A stretch of DNA of 64,000 nucleotides from Maricaulis sp. (GTDB lineage Bacteria; Pseudomonadota; Alphaproteobacteria; Caulobacterales; Maricaulaceae), in the NCBI RefSeq assembly GCF_015665295.1, contig NZ_JADFAJ010000016.1, positions 62,001 through 126,000 on the forward strand, read 5' to 3'. Shown here in pieces: positions 15,390 to 24,291 of this stretch (within the stretch, counting starts at the first letter, position 1; every line of letters starts with the position of its first letter). Under the pieces are notes generated by a model, which had not been told where the DNA came from, ran no database searches, and saw only the letters and a program-made list of their open reading frames with translations. A program made the translations under genes and the position numbers.

Positions 15390-17078
15390 TCAGACATTGC
15401 CCGACACGATCGGGTGACCGTCCGCCGACAGGCCATAGCCCAGTGAACTGCCCACGTCACCGCACAGCGCCCAGACTTCTGCGATATGCGGATCACCCGC
15501 CGCGAAAGAACGTGTGCGCGTCGAATCAATCGTCGGGGCGGTGAAGCGGTCGGCCGCCAGCCCGGCAAAGCCGGCGAGCCGGGCGATGACTGCTTTCGGT
15601 CGCGAGCAGAGATCCTCGTATCGCAATTCCAGATACTGGTCCGGCGGCAGGTGGTTGCGGCCGAAGTCACGAACCTGCCGGACCTGGAACAGCCAGGAGA
15701 TGGCGTTGCGCAGATAATCGGGATCGCCCCCGATCAGCGCGGTGTCGCGGCCAATCGCAGTGTATGCCTCGCGCAGGACGGCTGCGCCGACCGGATTGTT
15801 CGCGCGCGATGTCACATGGGTGCGGCGCAGGCTGGCGGTCACCGGGTGGCGCAGGATGTGAACGATACGCGCATCCGGAAAGGCCGCGGCAATCGCCGGC
15901 ATGGCCAACATGCTCTCCGGCAGTTTCCACCCCCATGCCTCACTTTTGTCCGGCTCACCGCCGGCGGTGGCCCGGTCCAGAATGGCAAGCCCGGTCCGGC
16001 GTAGCGTCCTGGCGTCGGGCGTTCCACCGTCCAGTGTCGTGATGGCGGCGCCGTAGAGCGCATCCACCCATTCGACACTGTCGCCGGTCTCGTTGATTTC
16101 ATTGCCGAGGAAAATACCGGCTGACCGGGCGAGCTCACTGAACAGGCGCGTTCCTCCGCCACCGCGACCGGTCAGGACGAGCGGGGCTTTCCCCGTTCCG
16201 GCTTCGCCGCCAGCTTCGACGACGTCACCGAACGCATACCCGAAATGCGCAGCGAGCGGGCCAGCTTCCCGGGCAATTTCGGCAAGGGATTGATCAGAAA
16301 GATCGGCCTGCCATTGCACCAGCGAGCTGGCATCGACCTTGCGATCACGCGGCGTGACCCCATCCGGACTGTGACCGACGTAAACAGCTTCATGCTCGGT
16401 CATTGCGATATCGTCTGACAGGCCGCAATGCCGGGCCATGGCCGCACAATGCCCGGACAGGTCTGCGACCAGGTCTTCGTAGCGGAAGACGAAGGGGTTC
16501 AGACCGGCCGCCCTGAACGTATCCATCAGGGACGACTTGACCTGCCAGATCAGCGCGCGTCGGCCGACGTCAGACAGGCTCCGGTCGGTCTCAAGCCGCC
16601 CCGCCAGAGGTTCCAGGCGATCAGCCAGGCTTGTCGCCGCTCGCATCCACCGAATTTGGTTGCCTATCATGTCGACATGGGTCAGCCGCCCCATCGACGC
16701 CACAACAGCCCGCGGATCGCGCACCGGATAGACGATATGGGCCTTGCGGCCGAGCCGGGCGATCCGCTCGGCCGCATAGGTCAGATTGGGGGCCTTGAGG
16801 ATGAGATGGGTAACGTCCGGTGCCGGTCGCATCTCCGTTCCCTCACCCAGCCGGACCCGCGCATCCGGGCGAATGTATTTGGTCCGGGCGCGGTGAACCA
16901 GCTTGTCAGTCGCCGCGGCAGCGGCGTCGCCACCGCTCTCGAGGGCATCAAACCAGGCGTAAAGGCCATCCTGCTCATCGACGAGAAGCGTCGATGGATG
17001 GGCACCGAGAATCTGTCCGGTCAGCGTGGTGCCCGATCTCTGGCAGCCCACAACAAAGACCAGTTCCAGCTCGCTCAT
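15390..17078 (-). CDS. Tandem-domain sulfotransferase
   Basis: A 562-residue protein with two sulfotransferase-type domains in a row. Domain 1 (about 1-275) has the 5-prime-PSB loop VVGCQRSGTTLTGQIL and a 3-prime-phosphate motif VYPVRDPRAVVASM. Domain 2 (about 295-562) repeats the pattern with VLTGRGGGGTRLFSELA and VHILRHPVTASLRR. Such enzymes move sulfate from PAPS to sugars, lipids or proteins. Each P-loop-like motif is followed by the usual helix, so both halves may be active, though the second lacks the RSGT core. ATG 17078 is chosen for its GGAGAG site. Acceptor unknown. Confidence 0.82.
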   Translation of the reverse strand: MSELELVFVVGCQRSGTTLTGQILGAHPSTLLVDEQDGLYAWFDALESGGDAAAAATDKLVHRARTKYIRPDARVRLGEGTEMRPAPDVTHLILKAPNLTYAAERIARLGRKAHIVYPVRDPRAVVASMGRLTHVDMIGNQIRWMRAATSLADRLEPLAGRLETDRSLSDVGRRALIWQVKSSLMDTFRAAGLNPFVFRYEDLVADLSGHCAAMARHCGLSDDIAMTEHEAVYVGHSPDGVTPRDRKVDASSLVQWQADLSDQSLAEIAREAGPLAAHFGYAFGDVVEAGGEAGTGKAPLVLTGRGGGGTRLFSELARSAGIFLGNEINETGDSVEWVDALYGAAITTLDGGTPDARTLRRTGLAILDRATAGGEPDKSEAWGWKLPESMLAMPAIAAAFPDARIVHILRHPVTASLRRTHVTSRANNPVGAAVLREAYTAIGRDTALIGGDPDYLRNAISWLFQVRQVRDFGRNHLPPDQYLELRYEDLCSRPKAVIARLAGFAGLAADRFTAPTIDSTRTRSFAAGDPHIAEVWALCGDVGSSLGYGLSADGHPIVSGNV

Positions 17079-17217
17079 CCAAATCTCTCCGGGCGGCAAT
17101 CGGAACACCGCGTCTTCGCGCGGCACACTAGGCCATCGCCACCCAGCCTTGAAGCCGCCTTTCAGCCGTGGCCCGCGACCGGATCAAGCCGCCAGGACCC
17201 GACAAGGTGGCAAGTTG

Positions 17218-17616
17218 TCAGCGCTCATCCTCAATCCGGTGCATATCATCATCCGAGAGACCGAAATGATGACCGATTTCATGCACCAGGACATGCGTGA
17301 CGAGCTCGCCGAGCGTGATTGCGCCATGATCAGCCCATTCGTCGAGGATGGGACGCCGGAACAGCACAACGCGATCAGGTTCGGGCGACGGATCCGCCAG
17401 TGATTTTTGCGACAAGTCGACGCCGATATAAACGCCGGTCAGCTCGAATGGATCGGCAAGTCCGACTGCCGCCAGCGTCTCGGCATCGGCGAAATCGGCC
17501 ACAAAGACCTCCACGCCCTTGCACAGGGCCAGCATTTCCGCCGGCAGGGCCTTCAAGGCTTGGTCGGCAAGACGCTCGAAGTCATCGAGGGACGGGGCGA
17601 CGCGATCAGCATTCAT
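17218..17616 (-). CDS. Zincin-like metallopeptidase family protein (COG3824 type)
   Basis: The 132-residue protein ends in THVLVHEIGHHFGLSDDDMHRIE, a minimal zincin motif HExxHxxGLSD of the small COG3824 metallopeptidase-like family. The N-terminal part begins with a helical DDFERLADQALKALP, followed by VEVFVADFA, typical for the family. It is cytosolic with no signal peptide. True proteolytic activity has not been established for this family as far as I recall. It stands alone on its strand upstream of the sulfotransferase and is divergent from the transglutaminase-type gene. Confidence 0.85.
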   Translation of the reverse strand: MNADRVAPSLDDFERLADQALKALPAEMLALCKGVEVFVADFADAETLAAVGLADPFELTGVYIGVDLSQKSLADPSPEPDRVVLFRRPILDEWADHGAITLGELVTHVLVHEIGHHFGLSDDDMHRIEDER

Positions 17617-17667
17617 TCTGGCGGGCCAATTTGTTTCATGATGTCAGTTTGAATGCAGGTTGCCGTC

Positions 17668-17694
17668 TTGCACAGGCGGGACTGCAGCCTAGTC
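17668..17694 (+). promoter_or_regulatory. Candidate promoter of the DUF3857/transglutaminase gene
   Basis: TTGCAC (17668-17673) and GCCTAGTC (17687-17694); the TTG-to-CTAG distance is 21 bases as in other promoters here. The start codon at 17727 lies 32 bases beyond. Confidence 0.5.
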
Positions 17695-17726
17695 TGGCAT
17701 AACGCGTGGGGAAGTGGGGAAGTAGC

Positions 17727-19721
17727 ATGTTGCGTCGTCTCGTTATCGGCGGCCTGGTCGGCCTGGCCATGATTTCCGATGCTTGCGCCCAGGCCGGTTT
17801 GCCAACCGTCGCGGCACCGGTTCCGGACGATGCCGTGTTCGGCCCGCCGCCCGAATTCGTGAACGAAATCGAACCCCAAGACCCCGATGCGGCTGTTTTC
17901 GATAGTTTTGGCGGCGTCCGCTATCTGTTGATCGATGACCAGCACGACGCCCGGGACGCCGAGCCTTCGCTCTACATCCGACGCGTACGCGAGGCGATCA
18001 ATTCGTCCGGGATCGATGCGCTCGCCAGTTTCCAGGTCTCCTTCGACCCGTCCTACGAAGAGGTCGTCTTCCACCATGTCCGTCTGACCCGGGATGGCGA
18101 GACGCTCGACCGGCGCGACCGGACCCAGATCGAGTTCGCACGCCACGAATCCAATCGCGACCGTCAGATGCTGAACGGCGAGGTCACAGCCCTCGCACGC
18201 ATTGATGATGTTCGTGTCGGCGATACTGTCGACTATGCCCTCACGATCCGCGGCATCAATCCGACCTTCAACGGGCGTGATTTCCGGCGCTTCGGACTGA
18301 ATTGGGGCGTCCCTGTCGAGCGCCGATCGATCCGTTCACTGTGGCCCCGCGGCGAAGCGCGTTTTCACGACATTTCACTTGCCGGGATCGAGGCTGATAT
18401 CGAACATCGCAGGCGCCGCGATTACGAGGAATTCCGCCTCGCTCCAACACCCCGGGATGTCATCAATGCCGAGCGCGGCACACCGATCGGGATTGAGCAA
18501 CATCCCGTTCTTCGTATCTCGAGCTATGCCGACTGGGCCGATGTGGCTCGCTGGGGCACGCCACTGTTCACGCTAGAGACTTCGGATGCAGTGCAATCGC
18601 TGGCCGCTGACCTGTCTGCCGCGCATGACACGCCAGAGGCACGGCTCATGGCTGCCCTGCGTTTTGTCCAGGACGAAGTCCGCTATCTCGCCCTGACCTA
18701 TGGCGAAGGTTCTTACGCCCCCGCCGCGCCGGCGGACACGCTGGAAACCCGGTACGGAGACTGCAAGGCCAAATCGGCGCTGCTGGTGGAGCTGGCCCGG
18801 GCGCTGGGTTTCGAGGCGGACGCAGCGCTCGTCAATCTGGATGCCGGGCGCGGAATCGACCGGCGCGAACCCTCGCCGGGGGCGTTCAATCATGTGATCG
18901 TGCGCTTGCGGCACGATGGGCGCACCCTATGGCTCGACCCGACGCGGTCCAGCCAGGGCGGCACCCTGGAGCATGTGACTCAGGCTGATTACGGCTTTGC
19001 GCTGCCGCTCGACGGGAGCGGCGAGGGCCTGGTCAGCATGGACGAAGCCGCCCCGGTTGCCGGACCGACTTTGATCATCAACGAAACGCTCGACCTTTCA
19101 TGCGGCCGCAACGAGCCGGCCCGTCTGACGGTCGAGACCATATTGAGCGGCGAGGACGCCGACATCAATCGCGCCCGCCTGGCCCGCCAGGGTCTTGGCG
19201 GCCTGCAGCGCGCCTATCTCGATTTCTACAACCAGAATTTCGGCGCCGCCGATTATCTGGAACCGATCGAGATCGAGGATGATCTCGACGCCAACAGGCT
19301 GGTCATCCGCGAACGTCTGGAACTGCTCGCCCCCTATGAGGATGGCGCACAGGAGGGCGCCTATGCGGTCCGCTACCGTGCTCACGGGATCAGCGAGGTC
19401 GTCGACAGCAATTCCGAGCGGCGACGCGTCACACCGCTCGACGTTGCCCACCCGACCCATATCCGGCATGTCGTTGACTTGGTCCTGACCAATAACGGGG
19501 CGGGTTGGACGCTTGATACCCAAGCGACCGTTCTAGAAAATCCAGCCTTCCGCTACAGCTACACCTCAACCCATCTCGGCGCTGTTTACCGGATGGAATT
19601 CGAGACAGAAACACTGGCCCATGACGTGCCGCCCGATGCGACCCTCGAGGTGCTGCGCGAACATCGCGAGATGATCAACAGCCTCTATTTCGGCTTCGAT
19701 ATCACCGAGCCTGTCGATTGA
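17727..19721 (+). CDS. Exported DUF3857 / transglutaminase-like protein
   Basis: A 664-residue protein with a signal peptide (MLRRLVIGGLVGLAMISDACA). It has an N-terminal DUF3857 domain (about residues 45-215) and a transglutaminase-like core. Cys in TRYGDCKAKSALLVELARALGF, His in GAFNHVIVRL and Asp in LWLDPTRS give the catalytic triad. A beta-rich C-terminal domain follows (about 450-664). Proteins of this layout act in the periplasm, probably as peptidases or amide-bond enzymes, but substrates are unknown. The ATG at 17727 follows GGGGAAG and starts the signal peptide. Confidence 0.88.
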   Translation: MLRRLVIGGLVGLAMISDACAQAGLPTVAAPVPDDAVFGPPPEFVNEIEPQDPDAAVFDSFGGVRYLLIDDQHDARDAEPSLYIRRVREAINSSGIDALASFQVSFDPSYEEVVFHHVRLTRDGETLDRRDRTQIEFARHESNRDRQMLNGEVTALARIDDVRVGDTVDYALTIRGINPTFNGRDFRRFGLNWGVPVERRSIRSLWPRGEARFHDISLAGIEADIEHRRRRDYEEFRLAPTPRDVINAERGTPIGIEQHPVLRISSYADWADVARWGTPLFTLETSDAVQSLAADLSAAHDTPEARLMAALRFVQDEVRYLALTYGEGSYAPAAPADTLETRYGDCKAKSALLVELARALGFEADAALVNLDAGRGIDRREPSPGAFNHVIVRLRHDGRTLWLDPTRSSQGGTLEHVTQADYGFALPLDGSGEGLVSMDEAAPVAGPTLIINETLDLSCGRNEPARLTVETILSGEDADINRARLARQGLGGLQRAYLDFYNQNFGAADYLEPIEIEDDLDANRLVIRERLELLAPYEDGAQEGAYAVRYRAHGISEVVDSNSERRRVTPLDVAHPTHIRHVVDLVLTNNGAGWTLDTQATVLENPAFRYSYTSTHLGAVYRMEFETETLAHDVPPDATLEVLREHREMINSLYFGFDITEPVD

Positions 19722-19737
19722 GCGCCGCTTGAAGCGT

Positions 19738-19752
19738 GAACAAAAATGGAAC
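19738..19752 (+). promoter_or_regulatory. LexA (SOS) box at mmcB
   Basis: GAAC-N7-GAAC is a perfect match to the direct-repeat LexA operator of alphaproteobacteria. It spans the first ATG (19746) of the mmcB frame, which suggests that translation starts at the later ATG 19764. Confidence 0.75.
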
Positions 19753-19763
19753 AGACTGGCGGC

Positions 19764-20243
19764 ATGAGTCTTGATGATGTCGCCTCCGCCGCCAATCCCC
19801 AGATTGACGACGCACAAGCCCTGATGCGCGGTGCCGCGCGCCTGCTCTGGCATATGGGATTCAGCGCCATCCCCGAATTCATCCTGCCGGACGGGCGCCG
19901 CGCTGATCTGGCGGCGCTCGGACGCAAGGGCGAGATCACCATCATCGAGATCAAATCCGGCATCGCCGACTTCCGTGCCGACAGCAAATGGACGAACTAT
20001 TCCGGCTATTGCGACAGGCTCTATTTCGCCGTCTCGCAACGCTTTCCCCACGACGTCATCCCCGAAGAGGCCGGCCTGATCATCGCTGACGGATTTGGCG
20101 GTGCCATAGTCCGTGAAAGTCCGGTCCTCACCCTGGCGCCCGCGCGCCGCAAGGCGCTGACCCTGCGGTTCGCGCGCGCCGCTGCCGACCGGTTGATGCG
20201 GACAGGCGAACCCGGCAGCGAGTCAAACCCCGTGGCCGGCTAG
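19764..20243 (+). CDS. mmcB: DNA repair protein MmcB
   Basis: A protein of 159 residues (165 if ATG 19746 is used) with a PD-(D/E)XK nuclease-like core: ARLLWHMGFSAIPEFILPDGRRADLAAL, then EITIIEIKSGIADFRADSKWTNY with the E-x-K pair. It matches the MmcB family, mitomycin-C-induced repair proteins of alphaproteobacteria under LexA control. A perfect LexA box precedes it. I prefer the ATG at 19764 because the operator covers the earlier one. It converges on the DJ-1 family gene with a four-base overlap at a shared CTAG. Confidence 0.9.
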   Translation: MSLDDVASAANPQIDDAQALMRGAARLLWHMGFSAIPEFILPDGRRADLAALGRKGEITIIEIKSGIADFRADSKWTNYSGYCDRLYFAVSQRFPHDVIPEEAGLIIADGFGGAIVRESPVLTLAPARRKALTLRFARAAADRLMRTGEPGSESNPVAG

Positions 20244-20929
20244 GCATCTACCGTGCCGGTGACCCGGTCGACGACCTGCAGGAAGGCCTGCCAGCGCGGC
20301 GCAAACCGGCTTTCGACGGCATCGCGGACCGGTTCGGAGGCTTTTTCAGGTGAACCGCTGTCGACAGGTGGGTGCGGATCATATTCCAGGCCGAGCTGGA
20401 TGGCCTCGGCCAGACCATCGCCGCAGACTTCCTTGACGATAGTCAGGGCGAAATCGATACCGGCCGTTACCCCGCCACCGGTAAACAACTTGCCGTCGCG
20501 CACCACGCGCTCGCGGACCGGCTCAGCGCCAAAGCGTGCCAGGGCCGGATGATATCGCCAGTGGGTCGTCGCCTTGTGGCCTTCCAGCAAACCCGCCGCG
20601 CCGAGCACGAAGGCACCGGTGCAGACCGAGGTGATGAATTGCGCGTCCTTCGCCTGGTGGCGCAGAAAGGCGAGTATTGCAGCATCCTCCATGGCGGCAT
20701 CGACACCCCAGCCGCCCGGAACACAGATCAGGTCAAGCTGCGGGCAATCCTCATAGGCGGTATCGGCAAGGATGAAGGGGCCACAATCGGTCCGGACCGG
20801 ACCCGCAGCCTGTGCGACCAGATGGACGGTTGCGCCCGGTATCCGGTTGAGCACTTGCAAGGGGCCGGTGAAATCAAGTTGGGTGAGATCGTCAAAGAGC
20901 AGAAATCCGATATGGCGCAATCTGGTCAT
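20240..20929 (-). CDS. DJ-1/PfpI family protein, isonitrile-hydratase-like
   Basis: A 229-residue class I glutamine-amidotransferase-fold protein. IGFLLFDDLTQLDFTGP opens the fold, CVPGGWGVDA gives the oxyanion strand, and the nucleophile elbow is SVCTGAFVLGAAGLLEGHKATTHW, which corresponds to isonitrile hydratase and to the sensor domains of GlxA-type regulators. There is no AraC DNA-binding domain at the C-terminus, so it is a stand-alone enzyme. ATG 20929 is preceded by GGAGG at seven bases, which decides against the ATG at 20941. True substrate unknown. Confidence 0.85.
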   Translation of the reverse strand: MTRLRHIGFLLFDDLTQLDFTGPLQVLNRIPGATVHLVAQAAGPVRTDCGPFILADTAYEDCPQLDLICVPGGWGVDAAMEDAAILAFLRHQAKDAQFITSVCTGAFVLGAAGLLEGHKATTHWRYHPALARFGAEPVRERVVRDGKLFTGGGVTAGIDFALTIVKEVCGDGLAEAIQLGLEYDPHPPVDSGSPEKASEPVRDAVESRFAPRWQAFLQVVDRVTGTVDA

Positions 20930-21006
20930 CCAGGCCTCCATTGCCAGCCGGCCGACGCTAGGCTTGGCTTGGATGAACGACCATGACAAAACCCGATCAA
21001 ATCCGG

Positions 21007-21396
21007 TCAGACCGCATCGGCGTCCTTTGGTGTGACCCGCCACGGCGGATCAATGCGGTTCTCGCCTGCATGGTAGAGCTTGATCCTGTGCCCGTCCGGA
21101 TCGATCAGGACCGCCTCACGCCATAGCCAGCTTTCGTCGCGCGGGCCGGACTCGAAAGCGAGACCCTCCGCCCGCAATCGCCCGACAACGGCATCGACAT
21201 CATCGGATTCCAGATAGATGACGGCACCCGGATGGACCGGCGTTTCGAGGTGCAGGGAGAAGGTCGTGTCGCCTTCCGGCGCCAGGAAACGGCAATAATG
21301 CGGGCTGTCGACAAGAAGCCGGAAGCCAAGGCGCTCATAGAAGGCTTTGGAACGCGCGATTTCAGCGACCGGAAGCGTGATCTGGTTAAGGCGCAT
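21007..21396 (-). CDS. VOC (glyoxalase/bleomycin-resistance) family protein
   Basis: A 129-residue protein made of two beta-alpha-beta-beta-beta modules. It begins MRLNQITLPVAEIARSKAFYERLGFRLLVDS and closes AVLIDPDGHRIKLYHAGENRIDPPWR. Metal ligands of such proteins are expected at His/Glu positions including the Glu/His of the FSLHLET and HRIKLYH strands. The family includes dioxygenases, glyoxalases and resistance proteins; nothing here decides among them. The start at 21396 overlaps the end of the DUF4340 gene by 11 bases, so it is the fifth gene of the ABC operon. Confidence 0.82.
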   Translation of the reverse strand: MRLNQITLPVAEIARSKAFYERLGFRLLVDSPHYCRFLAPEGDTTFSLHLETPVHPGAVIYLESDDVDAVVGRLRAEGLAFESGPRDESWLWREAVLIDPDGHRIKLYHAGENRIDPPWRVTPKDADAV

Positions 21397-22450
21397 CCTC
21401 CGGCTCCTCGCTCGCTTCGGGCGCCACACGGGCATCGGCAATGCGATCAAGCGGCCGGATGAGCCGGTCGACGGTCAGGTCCGACATCAGATAGGCCCAG
21501 TCCTCGGTCCGGGCATTGATCGCCGCGGTCTCGGCCTCGGCATCGTCGGTGATCGCCGACGCCGTGATCAAAGCCCAGCGCGTATCGCCAAGGGCTTTGA
21601 CATCGATCCGGACACGCAGGCCGGAGAATGTCTCGGCAGTATGGCTGGCGACGAATTCACCCCCAAGCCGATCAGCCCGGCGGACGTCGCGAAACCGGAC
21701 CCTTCCCAGCGTCGCCGCCGGGCCATTTCCTGCCGCAGCGGTGATCATCTGCCAGCCGCCCGGGCGCCGAAGCGAGAAATTGCGTACCGACGTCGCCGCG
21801 CGTTCAAGCCGATAGTCCGGACCGCTCTCCGGCTGCACGTCCACGCGCGCGATCTCGTTGATGCCGAGTTCGAGAAAGTCGAGATCAAGCCAGGCATCGG
21901 CCGGCACCAGGTCGGGCCGAACCACTGCGCCATCCCCCAACCGTGCGGCAAAAGCCCGATTGCGGCCGGGCTGACGCACATAGACCCGCTCACCGCGGGT
22001 TTCGCCCAGCAGGATGTCGGCCAGCGCCGCGCCATCGGCGCCGCTGACTGTTATCCGCGTGCCACCACCTGCCTCGCCAGGCTCGGCAAGGCCGATGCGG
22101 GCCAGTCTTTCGGGATTTGCAGTTCGCGCACCCTCATAGGTCAGGGCTGCCAGATAGGCATCCAGTTCCGCGAGACGCTCGGGACGGACCGGATAGCCAT
22201 CCCGGCTCGGCATGCGCCAGACGCCTTCGACCTGTTCGAGGCTGAACCGCTCTTCGCCGGCAATCTCGATCGCGCGCGCCGACTCGACGGCGCTGTTCCA
22301 GCCGGGCAGGACGGGGCCGCTTACGACAGGGCGCCAGGTTTCGCGGGCATCGAGGATGATGGCGGTGATTGCGAGCCCGGCCAGAATGAAGGCGGCGCCC
22401 GCGGCAATCGCTAGCTGGGTGCGACGACGCTGGTCGGGACGGGATATCAT
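21386..22450 (-). CDS. DUF4340 membrane-anchored protein of a GldG-type ABC operon
   Basis: A 354-residue protein with one N-terminal membrane helix (about residues 12-33, LAIAAGAAFILAGLAITAIIL) and a large predicted periplasmic part. The YEGARTANPERLARIGLAEP region, followed by ADILLGE and RVYVRQPGRNRAFAARL, is typical of DUF4340 domains. These proteins accompany GldG-type ABC systems of unknown substrate. It overlaps the GldG-like gene by ATGA and the VOC gene by 11 bases, so all are translationally coupled. Confidence 0.78.
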   Translation of the reverse strand: MISRPDQRRRTQLAIAAGAAFILAGLAITAIILDARETWRPVVSGPVLPGWNSAVESARAIEIAGEERFSLEQVEGVWRMPSRDGYPVRPERLAELDAYLAALTYEGARTANPERLARIGLAEPGEAGGGTRITVSGADGAALADILLGETRGERVYVRQPGRNRAFAARLGDGAVVRPDLVPADAWLDLDFLELGINEIARVDVQPESGPDYRLERAATSVRNFSLRRPGGWQMITAAAGNGPAATLGRVRFRDVRRADRLGGEFVASHTAETFSGLRVRIDVKALGDTRWALITASAITDDAEAETAAINARTEDWAYLMSDLTVDRLIRPLDRIADARVAPEASEEPEDAP

Positions 22451-24291
22451 GCGCGCCTCCGCCGACGCCGAACCACCGAGCCGAGAATGCCGAACAGTAT
22501 CACGAGAGCGGGAGGCACACCGATCGTCCAGAACTGCAGGTCCGCGTTCAGGGCATCAATATCGCGCCGGAAATCGCGTTCGATGGCGCGCAAGTCCTCG
22601 CGGGTCTGCTGGATTTCCTGACGAAGCCGCATGGCCTCCTCGCGATCACTCACCCGCGAATCCGCCAGCAATGCGGACGCCTGACCGCTTTCCAGCAGCG
22701 CGTCGAGCCGGGCCTCGGCGTCCTCGATCTGGGCCTCCAGCGCGTCCTGGGCAGCGACATAGCGCGCCTCGGCTTCCGCTCGCAGGTTCTCAACACGCGT
22801 CATCGGGCGCAGGGAGGGTGTTCGCGAGCGCAGGCTGACGAGCGCCGGATCACCGGCGGCCATGTCGACCAGATTGAGCGCGAGGGTGAGATTGTCCGCC
22901 ACATAACTGGTGCCGGTCCCGGGGTCATTGCGGACGTAAAAACTGTCATCGAGCCAGTCCACATCCGCCACGACCGCGATGTCGACCGGCCCGTCGGACA
23001 GCGCCCGATGATCGGCCGGGTTGAACGGGATGTCTGCGGCCGGCGGGCCGTCCGGGAAAGCGGTCTCGATCATGCCGGTCAGGCGAACCGCAAGCACGGG
23101 CGGTTCGTCATGCGGAACATAGGCCTCCAGCAAGGCGTCCGGTCCCGGAGCCCCAGCCGCGATATCGGCGTCAAGAAGCGCCCCTTCCAGGGATGTTTCC
23201 AGCAGCGGAGTGAGACGCAGATCCGGCAGAGGATAAAGTGCCAACGCGCCGGGCGAGCCGAAATTCAGGCCCAGATCCAGCGTCGCGGTCGCGATATCAG
23301 TCGCGCTGATCTGCGCCCGCCCGAGCGCAAACCAGAGTGGATAGGCACGGCGACGCGCCCGGCCGTCCGCCTCCACGATCTCGACAGGCAAGCCGAGCTG
23401 GCGATCCATCGCCACGGTCTCGGGATCGAAGCCAATGCCCCAGCGCGCCAGCAGCGGCCCGAGGTCGGAGGATCGCCGGGCATTGAGCGGCGGCAGCCCG
23501 TCCGGGCCCGGCCGCAGCGCCATGTGGGCGAGCGGGTCAATGAAGGCCACGACCCGGCCGCGCGACAGGGCGAACTGGTCGAGGAGATAGGTCTGAGCTT
23601 CGCTCAGCGGGCCGGGATGCAGAATGAGCAGGGCGCTGGCGTCCGGGATGGTCTCGAAATCGCGCGCCAGCCAGACCAGATCATAGGCAGCGTTGAGCTC
23701 GCCAATGAAAGTGTTGGGCGCGCCGTCATCCGGGCTCAGCGGCAGGCCTGTGAGCACGGCCAGACGCGGTCGCGACGGCCGCTCGATATCGACAATCAGT
23801 CGGGTCAGCTCATATTCAAGCCGAGCTTCGGCCTCTTCACGGAACAGCGGGATCACCGCCTGGTCGTCGACGGAGTTGCGCGCCACCAGACCGAAGAAGA
23901 GGCGGTCCCCGCCCTCGGTCGGCATTGGCGTCAGCCCCGCCGCGAGGGCGGCATCCTCATCGGCCGAGAAGGGTTCGGGATCGGTCTCCGAGAGTTGTAT
24001 CCGGCCACCGGACCGATCCGCATAGGCGATCAGGAATTCCCGGATCCGGGTCGCATAGGCGCGGATCGCCGGATATTGCGCGGCCTCGGCCCGCGAATAG
24101 TAGAAATGCCATTCAACCGGCTCGTCCAGCCGGTCCATGACCGCAATGGAGCCGTCCGACAGGCGATAGAGCCCGTCCTGGGTGAGGTCCAGCCGTGCGC
24201 CGCCAAGCCAGCGGCCTGCCAGATCATTGCCGGCGAGGAAGACCAGGACGAGGCTGATCAGCATGAGCGGCAGAAAGGCGGTACGTTTCAT
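22447..24291 (-). CDS. GldG-like auxiliary protein of an ABC transporter
   Basis: The 614-residue protein has a membrane helix at each end (residues 8-24 and about 585-605) and a long extracytoplasmic body. It has the GldG/ABC-associated layout: LDLTQDGLYRLSDGS near residue 35, a CheY-like domain with RPRLAVLTGLP, and repeated acidic linkers. A coiled coil around residues 505-580 (AEARLDALLESGQ..., QETREDLRAIERDF-type heptads) precedes the last helix and a basic end (RRRRRR). Homologues assist gliding-motility-type exporters in Bacteroidetes, but wide relatives occur in non-gliding bacteria. Substrate unknown. Confidence 0.8.
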   Translation of the reverse strand: MKRTAFLPLMLISLVLVFLAGNDLAGRWLGGARLDLTQDGLYRLSDGSIAVMDRLDEPVEWHFYYSRAEAAQYPAIRAYATRIREFLIAYADRSGGRIQLSETDPEPFSADEDAALAAGLTPMPTEGGDRLFFGLVARNSVDDQAVIPLFREEAEARLEYELTRLIVDIERPSRPRLAVLTGLPLSPDDGAPNTFIGELNAAYDLVWLARDFETIPDASALLILHPGPLSEAQTYLLDQFALSRGRVVAFIDPLAHMALRPGPDGLPPLNARRSSDLGPLLARWGIGFDPETVAMDRQLGLPVEIVEADGRARRRAYPLWFALGRAQISATDIATATLDLGLNFGSPGALALYPLPDLRLTPLLETSLEGALLDADIAAGAPGPDALLEAYVPHDEPPVLAVRLTGMIETAFPDGPPAADIPFNPADHRALSDGPVDIAVVADVDWLDDSFYVRNDPGTGTSYVADNLTLALNLVDMAAGDPALVSLRSRTPSLRPMTRVENLRAEAEARYVAAQDALEAQIEDAEARLDALLESGQASALLADSRVSDREEAMRLRQEIQQTREDLRAIERDFRRDIDALNADLQFWTIGVPPALVILFGILGSVVRRRRRRA

